This document shows positions 44,648-52,074 of a stretch of 64,000 nucleotides of DNA, piece after piece (positions within the stretch are counted from its first letter, which is position 1; the number at the start of each line of letters is the position of its first letter). This DNA is from Sporomusa sphaeroides DSM 2875. Its GTDB lineage: Bacteria; Bacillota; Negativicutes; Sporomusales; Sporomusaceae. The position numbers and the translations under genes were made by a program. The stretch covers positions 3,469,001 to 3,533,000 of the forward strand of contig NZ_CP146991.1 of assembly GCF_001941975.2 (NCBI RefSeq), written 5' to 3'. The notes under the pieces are model-generated. The model was given only the letters and a program-made list of their open reading frames with translations, was not told the origin of the DNA and did not search any database.

Positions 44648-45736
44648 TTACTTGGAGGCCTTGTAAATCAAATATATCCCGGCAATGGTACCGGCAATGT
44701 TGGGCAGCCAGGCTGCGAGCAGCGGCGGCAGGGCCCCGCCCTGCCCTAAGGCGCCGGATATGGTCAGTACCGTATAGTACATGAAAATGATGATAATGCT
44801 TAACCCAAAACCGATGGAGGAGCTTGAACGGTTAGGCGACAGGCCCAACGGCGTACCGATCAGGGCGAAAACAAAGCTGGCCATAGGGATAGCCACCCGC
44901 TGATAGAGTTCGACTTCATATTTGCCGGTACTGACATATTCTTGTTTCAGAACGGCAATTTGCTCTTTCAGTTCCTGCATGGTCATTTCATCCGGTTTTT
45001 TTTGCTCCTGGGAAATGGTTTGCGGATTTTTTTCAATCGGCATTACCTGCTCCTGAAACTTAAGAATCCTGCCGACCTTGCCTTCGGTAGAAAGGTCGGT
45101 GATGGTGCCATTATACATAACCCAACGGTCTTCCGCCCATTTGGCGGTCTCAGCGCTTTGCACCCTTACCAGGCGTCCGTTCTCGAATTCCTGAACAGAT
45201 ACTTTATTCATGGTGTTGGTATCTGCCATGAAGTTTTGGGCATAGGTCAAACGTTCAATGTTGCTGCCTTTAACGTCTTTGACGATAATGTGCTCCTGTG
45301 ATTTTGGCCGGGACTGTTTTTCTATTTCATACCGCACAATATAACTATAACTCGCATTGGCGGCCGGCACAACCTTTTCGTTAAGGGCAATGGCGGCCAC
45401 GCTGACAACCATCGCGGTAATGATAACCGGAATGGTCAGCCGGAAAAAGCTAAGTCCGCCTGAACGCATGGCCGTTATCTCGCTGGAACTGGACAACCGG
45501 CTAAAAGACAATAGCGCCGCCAGCAGCATGGACATCGGAAATGTCAGGACGACAATCCCCGGCAAGCTATAGACAAACAGTTTGACGACCGTGGTGATGG
45601 GTGCACCATATTTCGTAACATATTGGGCAATCCTAAACAGCGTGCTGGTACCGATAAAAATGCTGGAAAAGGCGGCGATACCGAAAAAAAACGGGCCAAG
45701 CAGCTCTTTGAGGATGTATTTGTCAAGTATACGCAT
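44648..45736 (-). CDS. lptF: LPS export ABC permease LptF/LptG family
   Basis: 362 residues with the YjgP/YjgQ plan: three helices (to about residue 115), a periplasmic jellyroll (KDVKGSNIERLTYAQNF through MYNGTITDLS), then three helices. It opens MRILDKYILKELLGPFFFG, the family signature, and TFPMSMLLAALLSFSRLSSSSEITAMRSGG contains the LptB-coupling helix (given here only as a family block). It extracts LPS from the inner membrane with LptB. Only one such permease is encoded here, so it may act as a homodimer or pair with a gene elsewhere. Confidence 0.93.
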   Translation of the reverse strand: MRILDKYILKELLGPFFFGIAAFSSIFIGTSTLFRIAQYVTKYGAPITTVVKLFVYSLPGIVVLTFPMSMLLAALLSFSRLSSSSEITAMRSGGLSFFRLTIPVIITAMVVSVAAIALNEKVVPAANASYSYIVRYEIEKQSRPKSQEHIIVKDVKGSNIERLTYAQNFMADTNTMNKVSVQEFENGRLVRVQSAETAKWAEDRWVMYNGTITDLSTEGKVGRILKFQEQVMPIEKNPQTISQEQKKPDEMTMQELKEQIAVLKQEYVSTGKYEVELYQRVAIPMASFVFALIGTPLGLSPNRSSSSIGFGLSIIIIFMYYTVLTISGALGQGGALPPLLAAWLPNIAGTIAGIYLIYKASK

Positions 45737-45747
45737 GAAATTCTCCC

Positions 45748-46467
45748 TTACAAGCTGAAGTTGTGGCCAAGATAGTATTTTCTCGCGACTTCGCTGTTGG
45801 CAATGGTATCACTGTCGCCGTCAATAAGGATTTGCCCTTCATTAAGGATATAGGCTTTATCAACAATACTCAGGGTTTCCCTGACATTATGGTCGGTAAT
45901 GAGTACGCCGATGCCGCGTTGTTTGAGATAGCTGATAATTGCCTGGATATCGGCTACCGCGATCGGGTCAACACCGGCAAAGGGCTCGTCCAACAGAATA
46001 AAACCCGGGTCGGTAGCCAGCGCTCTGGCGATTTCCACCCGCCGGCGTTCGCCGCCTGAGAGTTCGGAGCCTTTGCGCTTACGGACATGGTCAACATGAA
46101 ATTCCTGCAGCAGGCTTTCCATTTTGACGTTGGCCTCATCAACAGTTAACCTGGTGGTTTCCAGGATGGCCATAATATTGTCTTCTACCGTAAGTTTGCG
46201 AAAAATGGAGGCTTCCTGCGGCAAATAGCCGATGCCGTAACGGGAACGCTGATACATTGGCATATGGGTTATTTCTTCATCATTAATAAATATCTGACCA
46301 CTGCTGGGACGCTCCAGGCCGACAATCATATAGAAGGTGGTGGTCTTCCCTGCACCATTTGCGCCCAGGAGACCGACAATTTGTCCCTGGTCCACACGCA
46401 GGCTGACACCGTCGACCACATTACGGGTTTTAAAGGTTTTGATCAAGTCACGGGTTTCGATATACAT
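45748..46467 (-). CDS. lptB: LPS export ABC ATPase LptB
   Basis: 239 residues. Walker [11 protein letters not shown], then [14 protein letters not shown], signature [15 protein letters not shown], Walker [14 protein letters not shown] and [14 protein letters not shown] (switch His). Every block matches LptB. It powers the LptB-F/G complex that drives LPS through LptC-LptA-LptD. It lies 11 nt upstream of lptF and 68 nt downstream of lptA. Confidence 0.97.
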   Translation of the reverse strand: MYIETRDLIKTFKTRNVVDGVSLRVDQGQIVGLLGANGAGKTTTFYMIVGLERPSSGQIFINDEEITHMPMYQRSRYGIGYLPQEASIFRKLTVEDNIMAILETTRLTVDEANVKMESLLQEFHVDHVRKRKGSELSGGERRRVEIARALATDPGFILLDEPFAGVDPIAVADIQAIISYLKQRGIGVLITDHNVRETLSIVDKAYILNEGQILIDGDSDTIANSEVARKYYLGHNFSL

Positions 46468-46535
46468 ATCGCCAACATCCTCACTAGCTATCTATTCGGC
46501 ATTAACAAATATTACAGGCGCAATCGTTTCCCCGG

Positions 46536-47276
46536 TTACTGCGGGGTAATGACAAGCTGGTTGCGGCCGCCGCTGGCGTCCATGGCCTTGTCATCAAGCC
46601 GCAGGGTCAGTGTCTCTCCAACCAGAACATTGCCATCCTGGACGGCACGGGCATTGCCTGTCAGGATAACCTTGCTCTGTCCCTTGGGTTCCCCGTAGTA
46701 GGTCGCCATATTGGCGGTGGCGTCAAGCTTGCGCACCTGGCTGACAATATGAACCGAGCCGGTGCCGGTGGCACTATTTTCGTTGATAAAAGCTTCAATT
46801 TTATCGGCAGTCATGGTGCCGTCAGGCATTTCAATCCTGCCGCTTTCCGGCACCAGAACATATTGCGTCTCTGGGAAATACTCCACCTGCGGACCGGTAA
46901 GGCGTTTGTCGCCCTTAGTCAGAACGGCATCCCCCCTGGCAATCAGATGGGAGTTGTTTTTGTAGGTCTGTACCTGGACGGCACTCAGGGTGGCATCCTG
47001 ATTCACGGCATGTACACCGCCGGTAAGCTGGCCTTCCTGACTTTTAACATTGTATTTGGCTTCAGCGCCGGTCATTACTGTCTGGCCCTGGGTGATGCGG
47101 ACCCCGCCGGTAGCATGCATGATACCGCTGGGCGCATCGTATTCAATGGCATTGGCCGTAATCTCGACAGGCGTTTTGGCTGCAGGCTGCGGCGCAGCCC
47201 CGGCAAGCAAACTGCCGACGCTTAAGGTTATCGCCGTAAATACAGTGAGTAATGTACACTTTTTATTGTTTCTCAT
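46536..47276 (-). CDS. lptA: LptA/OstA-like periplasmic LPS carrier
   Basis: 246 residues with a signal peptide (LSVGSLLAGAAPQPA). Repeating OstA motifs follow: VEITANAIEYDAPSGIMHATGGV, MTGAEAKYNVKSQEGQLTGGV, LIARGDAVLTKGDKRLTG and MTADKIEAFINENSATGTG. These form the beta-jellyroll that bridges the periplasm. Longer than E. coli LptA (185), with room for an extra jellyroll repeat. Starts one base from the lptC stop. Confidence 0.92.
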   Translation of the reverse strand: MRNNKKCTLLTVFTAITLSVGSLLAGAAPQPAAKTPVEITANAIEYDAPSGIMHATGGVRITQGQTVMTGAEAKYNVKSQEGQLTGGVHAVNQDATLSAVQVQTYKNNSHLIARGDAVLTKGDKRLTGPQVEYFPETQYVLVPESGRIEMPDGTMTADKIEAFINENSATGTGSVHIVSQVRKLDATANMATYYGEPKGQSKVILTGNARAVQDGNVLVGETLTLRLDDKAMDASGGRNQLVITPQ

Positions 47277-47830
47277 TAATTCTTCCCTCCTGTAACGACC
47301 TTAGCGTTGCCATAGATTTTGAATTTTTCCATTTTATCATCGGTTTCCAGCTTATCGCCGGTAATGGTGGTATCGCCTCTGGTCAAAGTAACGCCGCCAA
47401 CACCGGTAAAGTGCTTGGGTTCCCCCGACCACCAGGCCTCAGGTGCGGTAAATACCGCCCCGTTGCTGTTTATGGCTCTGATATTCCCTTGCATGGAAAT
47501 GTCGCGTGTTTTGGTATCAAGTGTCGCCCGGTTGGCGCTGATATCCACTGTACCGTCTTTTTCCCGGTAAAAGGTTCCTTTAAGGTTATTCAGATATATG
47601 GTGTTTCCCGTGGGAGCAGCCTCAATGGTATCGGCATTCAGTTCCCACAGTTTTTTACCATCCTCTTCTTCGACAATGGTGCTTCCGGAAAATGTAAGGT
47701 TAAGCGGAGCTTGAGACGGGGTTGCCGGGGAATCGGTTGAATCGGCGGCACTCCCCCAGAAGAAGTAGTAGACTCCTCCTGTCAGGATCAGCAGCGCGCA
47801 GGCAATTGCAAAATATCGCTTGCTCTTCAA
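47276..47830 (-). CDS. lptC: LPS transport protein LptC
   Basis: 184 residues with one N-terminal membrane helix (residues 6-26) and a periplasmic OstA-type domain: LTFSGSTIVEEEDGKKLWEL, NTIYLNNLKGTFYREKDG, FTAPEAWWSGEPKHFTGVG and TTITGDKLETDDKMEKFKIYG. It passes LPS from LptB-F/G to LptA. It overlaps the acyltransferase start/stop by 4 nt, showing translational coupling. Confidence 0.92.
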   Translation of the reverse strand: MKSKRYFAIACALLILTGGVYYFFWGSAADSTDSPATPSQAPLNLTFSGSTIVEEEDGKKLWELNADTIEAAPTGNTIYLNNLKGTFYREKDGTVDISANRATLDTKTRDISMQGNIRAINSNGAVFTAPEAWWSGEPKHFTGVGGVTLTRGDTTITGDKLETDDKMEKFKIYGNAKVVTGGKN

Positions 47831-48708
47831 GAAGACTTCACCTCAGTATTCCAGCGCTTTTTAAACCATAGCCATTCATCAGGATAGTCTTTGACTGCTG
47901 ACTCAATGATTCTGGTCATGCGTTCGGTCATAGTATATAAATCGGCCTCCGGATTGCCGGTGTCTTCAAAATAAATGGGCGGCTCCAGCATGATGCGGTG
48001 GGTGCCGTCAGGGTTGCGGACAATAAAGCCCGGTACCACAGGGGCTTTGAATTTGCGGGCAAAAACGGCCGGCCCCAGCGGGGTTGCCGCAGGTTTTCCT
48101 AAAAAATCAACAAATACGCCGTCATGGCCGGCGTCCTGATCGGCAAAAAAAGCCAGCATTTTGCCTTTTTTTAATGCTCTGGCGGCGCCGATAATTTCAC
48201 TGGTGCCGCTGGCAAACAGTTCTATGCCAAACAACTCGCGGTGTTCATTCAATATCCTGGTATGGTGCTCATTGGGCTGAGCCTTTATGATGTCGGCAAC
48301 AGGAAAACCTTCCAGCGCCAAGGCTGCGCCAAACCATTCCCAGTTGCCCAGATGGCCTGTCAGAAAAACAACGCCCTTTTTCCCGGCCAGCGCCTCCTCC
48401 AGGTAATGGCGATTTTCAATGGTGATATAGCGCCTGACCTTTTCCTGGGTCAAAGCCGGCATATGCAGGACTTCGAGGAAGGTCTGACCTAATTTGATAA
48501 AAGATTTTTTTATCATGGCTTCGGCTTCAGGCTGCGACAGCCCGAGCCGCTCCCTGCTCTGTTCAATGGCCCGGATACGCTGTTTTTTGGCGATCCGGTA
48601 ATAGAGCCGGCCAAGGATCCTGCCGGTAGAAAGCAAGACCGGATGTGGCAGCAGGCACACCAAGCGGCTGGCTAGTTTCCATATATGATATTGCCATTCA
48701 TTTGCCAT
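47827..48708 (-). CDS. lpxL: Lipid A late acyltransferase (LpxL/HtrB family)
   Basis: 293-residue membrane-associated acyltransferase that adds a secondary acyl chain to Kdo2-lipid IVA. FLTGHLGNWEWFGAAL carries the HxxxxE-type catalytic motif, FFADQDAGHDGVFVDFLG and ATPLGPAVFARKFKAPVVPGF are conserved in the family, and the N-terminal LVCLLPHPVLLSTGRILGR is hydrophobic. Only one late acyltransferase is present here, so either it acts twice or the lipid A is penta-acylated (inference). Confidence 0.92.
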   Translation of the reverse strand: MANEWQYHIWKLASRLVCLLPHPVLLSTGRILGRLYYRIAKKQRIRAIEQSRERLGLSQPEAEAMIKKSFIKLGQTFLEVLHMPALTQEKVRRYITIENRHYLEEALAGKKGVVFLTGHLGNWEWFGAALALEGFPVADIIKAQPNEHHTRILNEHRELFGIELFASGTSEIIGAARALKKGKMLAFFADQDAGHDGVFVDFLGKPAATPLGPAVFARKFKAPVVPGFIVRNPDGTHRIMLEPPIYFEDTGNPEADLYTMTERMTRIIESAVKDYPDEWLWFKKRWNTEVKSS

Positions 48709-48750
48709 GTGTCTGCTCCTTTCTCCAAGAGATGCTCTTGGTACTATTTA

Positions 48751-49296
48751 CTACTGTTCCAGGCTGAACCTGTCTTTGCTCAGATATTCGGCAATTATCC
48801 TGTCCCATTTTCCCTGCGCCTTGAGAATATGCTCAATAATCTCACGGACAGCACCATCGCCGCCCGGCCGGCCGGAAATGTATCTGGCCACTGCTTTCAC
48901 TTCGGCCACGGCATTGGCCACCGCGCAGGGAAAGCCAATCTGCACCATGACAGGCAGGTCATTGATGTCATCGCCCACATAGGCTATCTGCTCCGGGGTC
49001 AGGGCATGCTTTTTTATAAGCTCCTGCATGGCCGTAACTTTATCGGCGGCGCCTTGATGGATGTCGCCGATGTTGAGCTCGGTGCCGCGGCGGCGTACGA
49101 TTTCACTGTTACGTCCGGTGATGATGGCCGTCTTTAAGCCGGCCTTGTGCGCCAGTGATATTCCCATACCGTCCTGACAATGGAACGCCTTTAGCGCCTC
49201 CCCTTCCTGGCCGAAGATAATATGGCCGCCGGTCAGCACTCCATCCACATCAAAAATGATAAGCTTAACCTGGGCAGCATAGGGGACACTATTCAT
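48751..49296 (-). CDS. kdsC: 3-deoxy-D-manno-octulosonate 8-phosphate phosphatase
   Basis: 181-residue HAD phosphatase of the KdsC type: LIIFDVDGVLTGGHI with the DxDx(T/V) nucleophile pair, FHCQDGMGISLAHKAGLKTAIITGR, and AYVGDDINDLPVM as the last motif. It removes phosphate from Kdo-8-P. It shares a base with the kdsD stop, in order kdsA-kdsD-kdsC. Confidence 0.96.
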   Translation of the reverse strand: MNSVPYAAQVKLIIFDVDGVLTGGHIIFGQEGEALKAFHCQDGMGISLAHKAGLKTAIITGRNSEIVRRRGTELNIGDIHQGAADKVTAMQELIKKHALTPEQIAYVGDDINDLPVMVQIGFPCAVANAVAEVKAVARYISGRPGGDGAVREIIEHILKAQGKWDRIIAEYLSKDRFSLEQ

Positions 49297-50270
49297 TATA
49301 CCACTCCTTGACGTAATAAGTCAGTAAGGTGAATGATACCAATTGCACGAAATTCACTGTCAACTACTGGCAGCACGGTAATGGGGCGCGGTTTGTTTTT
49401 TTCCATAAAATTAAGAGCCTGGGCTGCCAGCCTGTCTTTAGTAATGGTGCGGGGCTCTCTGGTCATTAGCCCGGCTACCGGTTTATCCAGGAAATCATGT
49501 CCTTTTTCCAGACTGCGGCGAATGTCGCCATCAGTTAACAATCCCACAAGTTTCATGCTCGCCAGTGACTCAACTACTAAAACAGCGCCAAGTCCCTGGG
49601 CGGTAATGGAAAATAATGCTTCTTTTACCGTCTTGTCCGGTGTTACCGCCGGCAAATCACTGCCGCCATGCATGACATTTTCTACGGTAAGCAGCAGCTT
49701 GCGTCCCAAGGCACCGCCAGGGTGGTAGAGGGCAAAGTCCTCCGGGGTGAAGTTACGGGCCGATAATAACGCAATCGCCAGGGCGTCGCCCATGGCCAGG
49801 GTGGCGGTAGTGCTGGCAGTAGGGGCTAACCCGAGCGGGCAGGCTTCTTTGGCTACCGCCACATCAAGAAAAACATCTGCATTCTGTGCCAGGGTGGATT
49901 TGGCGCGGCCTGTCATGGCAATAATCGGCGTACCAATGCGTTTAAGGGTTGGCAGCAGGCCAATCACTTCATTGGTTTCACCGCTGTTGGAAATAGCCAG
50001 GACAATATCATGAGCGGTAACCATCCCCAGGTCGCCATGAATGCCTTCGGCCGGATGAAGAAAAAAGGCCGGCGTACCGGTGCTGGCCAGGGTTGCAGCT
50101 ATCTTTTTGCCAATAATACCGGATTTCCCCATACCGCTGACAACCACCCGGCCCGAGCAATTTATAATCATTCTCATTGCAATGGTAAATTGTTCATTGA
50201 TCCGGGGAATTAAGGCACGAATGGCTTCCGCCTCCAGCTCTAAACAAGCACGGGCATGTTCAATAGGCAT
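49296..50270 (-). CDS. kdsD: D-arabinose 5-phosphate isomerase
   Basis: 324 residues from ATG 50270 (AAGGAGG upstream; frame extends to 50303 but into the palindromic element). An SIS domain (VVVSGMGKSGIIGKKIAATLAS, PAEGIHGDLGM, SNSGETNEVI) is followed by two CBS domains (VVESLASMKLVGLLTDGDIRRSL; PRPITVLPVVDSEFRAIGII, both cited only as blocks). It converts ribulose-5-P to arabinose-5-P, the first Kdo-specific step. Confidence 0.95.
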   Translation of the reverse strand: MPIEHARACLELEAEAIRALIPRINEQFTIAMRMIINCSGRVVVSGMGKSGIIGKKIAATLASTGTPAFFLHPAEGIHGDLGMVTAHDIVLAISNSGETNEVIGLLPTLKRIGTPIIAMTGRAKSTLAQNADVFLDVAVAKEACPLGLAPTASTTATLAMGDALAIALLSARNFTPEDFALYHPGGALGRKLLLTVENVMHGGSDLPAVTPDKTVKEALFSITAQGLGAVLVVESLASMKLVGLLTDGDIRRSLEKGHDFLDKPVAGLMTREPRTITKDRLAAQALNFMEKNKPRPITVLPVVDSEFRAIGIIHLTDLLRQGVV

Positions 50271-50287
50271 TGTAATTTCCTCCTTAA

Positions 50288-50481
50288 AACACGGGATTGA
50301 CACCTGGTGCTGCAGCCGGTGATGTTATGCAGTATATCACCGGCACTTTTGCCGCCATGCTTTGTTGTCGTCGCCTTACATATGTCCGATATGCGCGGCT
50401 CCTCCGCCGCGCCTGGCGACAAAACTGCTCGGAGCTATACTGCATAACATCACCGGCTGCAGCACTTGGCAATCCCGTGTT
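50288..50481. repeat. About 195-bp palindromic element between kdsD and kdsA
   Basis: Outer arms AACACGGGATTG (50288-50299) and CAATCCCGTGTT (50470-50481) are perfect complements, as are 29-bp inner arms at 50307-50335 and 50437-50465. The centre includes a further stem, GCGCGG/CCGCGC. It exactly fills the gap between the kdsA stop and the kdsD ribosome site. It could fold into one long hairpin in DNA or mRNA. It looks like a non-autonomous mobile palindrome, with no coding potential that I trust. Confidence 0.9.
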
Positions 50482-50483
50482 CC

Positions 50484-51308
50484 TTACTTATGTTTTCTTA
50501 CTGCATCATCGATGGCGATTACATCCTGCAGCAGTGCTTCCAATTTGTCGACATAGAGCATATTGGCGGCATCTGACTTGCCTTCCGGCGGATTGTCATG
50601 AACTTCCATGAACAGCATGTCAACCCCGGCAGCAACTGCCGCTCTGGTCAGGTAGGGCACAAATTCGCGTTGTCCGCTGGAACTGGTGCCGGCGCCGCCG
50701 GGCAGCTGGACACTGTGGGTGGCATCAAATACCACCGGATAACCCAGGGACCGCATAATCGGCAGAGAGCGGAAATCCACTACCAGATTATTATAGCCGA
50801 AGGTAGCGCCCCGTTCTGTCAGCAAAATATTGCGATTGCCGGCTTCTTCCAGCTTGGCAATGACATTTTTCATATCAAGCGGTGCCAGAAACTGGCCCTT
50901 TTTTACATTAACGGCTTTACCGGTGCGGCCCGCCTCATATACCAGGTCGGTCTGACGGCAGAGGAATGCCGGTATCTGGAGAATATCCAGAACTTCGGCT
51001 GCGGCTTCAATCTGGGTGACACAATGAATATCACTGACCACCGGCACTTGCAGCTCTTTTTTAATATGCGCCAGGATGCTCAGGCCTTCTTTCAGACCGG
51101 GACCGCGGAAAGAATTATAGGAAGAACGGTTTGCTTTATCATAGGACGCTTTAAAAATATAAGGAATCTGCAAGCGGCCGGCGATTTCCTTGATAGACCG
51201 GCCGATGGCCAGGGTGCGTTCAGGATCTTCGATAACACAGGGTCCGGCAATCAGCACAATAGGGTTCTGTCCGCCAACTGTGATGTTTTGAATTTGTACG
51301 GTATGCAT
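50484..51308 (-). CDS. kdsA: 3-deoxy-8-phosphooctulonate synthase
   Basis: 274 residues. VLIAGPCVIEDPERTLAIG, YIFKASYDKANRSSYNSFRG, SDIHCVTQIEAAAEVLDILQ, and FDATHSVQLPGGAG are the KdsA blocks for PEP and arabinose-5-P binding. It condenses these to Kdo-8-P. ATHSVQ and the Cys in GPCVIE suggest the metal-dependent class, though this needs an alignment. It is the most upstream of kdsA-kdsD-kdsC, 21 nt after kdsB. Confidence 0.96.
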   Translation of the reverse strand: MHTVQIQNITVGGQNPIVLIAGPCVIEDPERTLAIGRSIKEIAGRLQIPYIFKASYDKANRSSYNSFRGPGLKEGLSILAHIKKELQVPVVSDIHCVTQIEAAAEVLDILQIPAFLCRQTDLVYEAGRTGKAVNVKKGQFLAPLDMKNVIAKLEEAGNRNILLTERGATFGYNNLVVDFRSLPIMRSLGYPVVFDATHSVQLPGGAGTSSSGQREFVPYLTRAAVAAGVDMLFMEVHDNPPEGKSDAANMLYVDKLEALLQDVIAIDDAVRKHK

Positions 51309-51328
51309 AGTTTCGCCTCCTGAATATA

Positions 51329-52072
51329 TTACCTTTGTAAAGTCTGAAAATAGGTATTCACCTTTTCCAGTTCTTCCGGGGTATCAACACCGATGGATTT
51401 AAAGTCGGTTTTAAGCACTTTAATTTTGTGGCCATGCTCCAATGCCCGGAGCTGCTCCAGCGACTCGGTCACTTCCAGCGGTGTCGGCGGCAGTTTCGCA
51501 TAGTTAAGGAGAAATTCGCGCCGGTAGGCGTAAATGCCGATATGCTTGTACACCGGCAACTGACCGTCAGGCAGCTTGGCATTACGGGGATATGGCAGCA
51601 GGGAACGCGAAAAATAGAGTGCGTAGCCATCGACAGCAGTCACTACCTTTACCGCGCTGGGCAGATTATATTCGCTTTTGTCCATTTCCGTCATGAGGGT
51701 TGCCATATTGAGTTCCGGGCAATTATCAAAAGCGCCGGCCAAAAGGTCAATGACTTCCGGCGCTATAAGCGGTTCATCGCCCTGTACATTAATAATGATA
51801 TCGGTTTCAGGATACTCTGCGGCAACTTCCGCCAGGCGGTCGGTGCCTGTCGGATGCGCCGGTGAAGTCATCATTACCTGACCGCCAAACTCTTTGACCG
51901 CCTGATATACCAGTTCATGGTCTGTCGCTACCAGCACCAGGTCCGGGCGTTTAGCCTGTTTGGCCCGCTCATACACATGCTGAACCATAGGTTTGCCGGC
52001 AATTAATGCCAGCGGCTTGCCCGGCAGCCGGGTAGAGAAATACCGTGCCGGAATTACACATAAAACCTTCAT
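51329..52072 (-). CDS. kdsB: CMP-Kdo synthetase
   Basis: 247 residues from ATG 52072. The earlier ATG at 52090 would overlap the upstream stop. CVIPARYFSTRLPGKPLALIAG is the nucleotide-binding start (first 20 residues), then VATDHELVYQAV, TGTDRLAEVA, NVQGDEPLIAPEVID and KHIGIYAYRREFL. It activates Kdo with CTP for the WaaA transferase encoded immediately upstream. Confidence 0.97.
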   Translation of the reverse strand: MKVLCVIPARYFSTRLPGKPLALIAGKPMVQHVYERAKQAKRPDLVLVATDHELVYQAVKEFGGQVMMTSPAHPTGTDRLAEVAAEYPETDIIINVQGDEPLIAPEVIDLLAGAFDNCPELNMATLMTEMDKSEYNLPSAVKVVTAVDGYALYFSRSLLPYPRNAKLPDGQLPVYKHIGIYAYRREFLLNYAKLPPTPLEVTESLEQLRALEHGHKIKVLKTDFKSIGVDTPEELEKVNTYFQTLQR

Positions 52073-52074
52073 TA

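Noticed and set aside
50240-50611. Several short overlapping frames on both strands between kdsD and kdsA
   Set aside because: They arise from the palindromic element and have no ribosome sites or family features.
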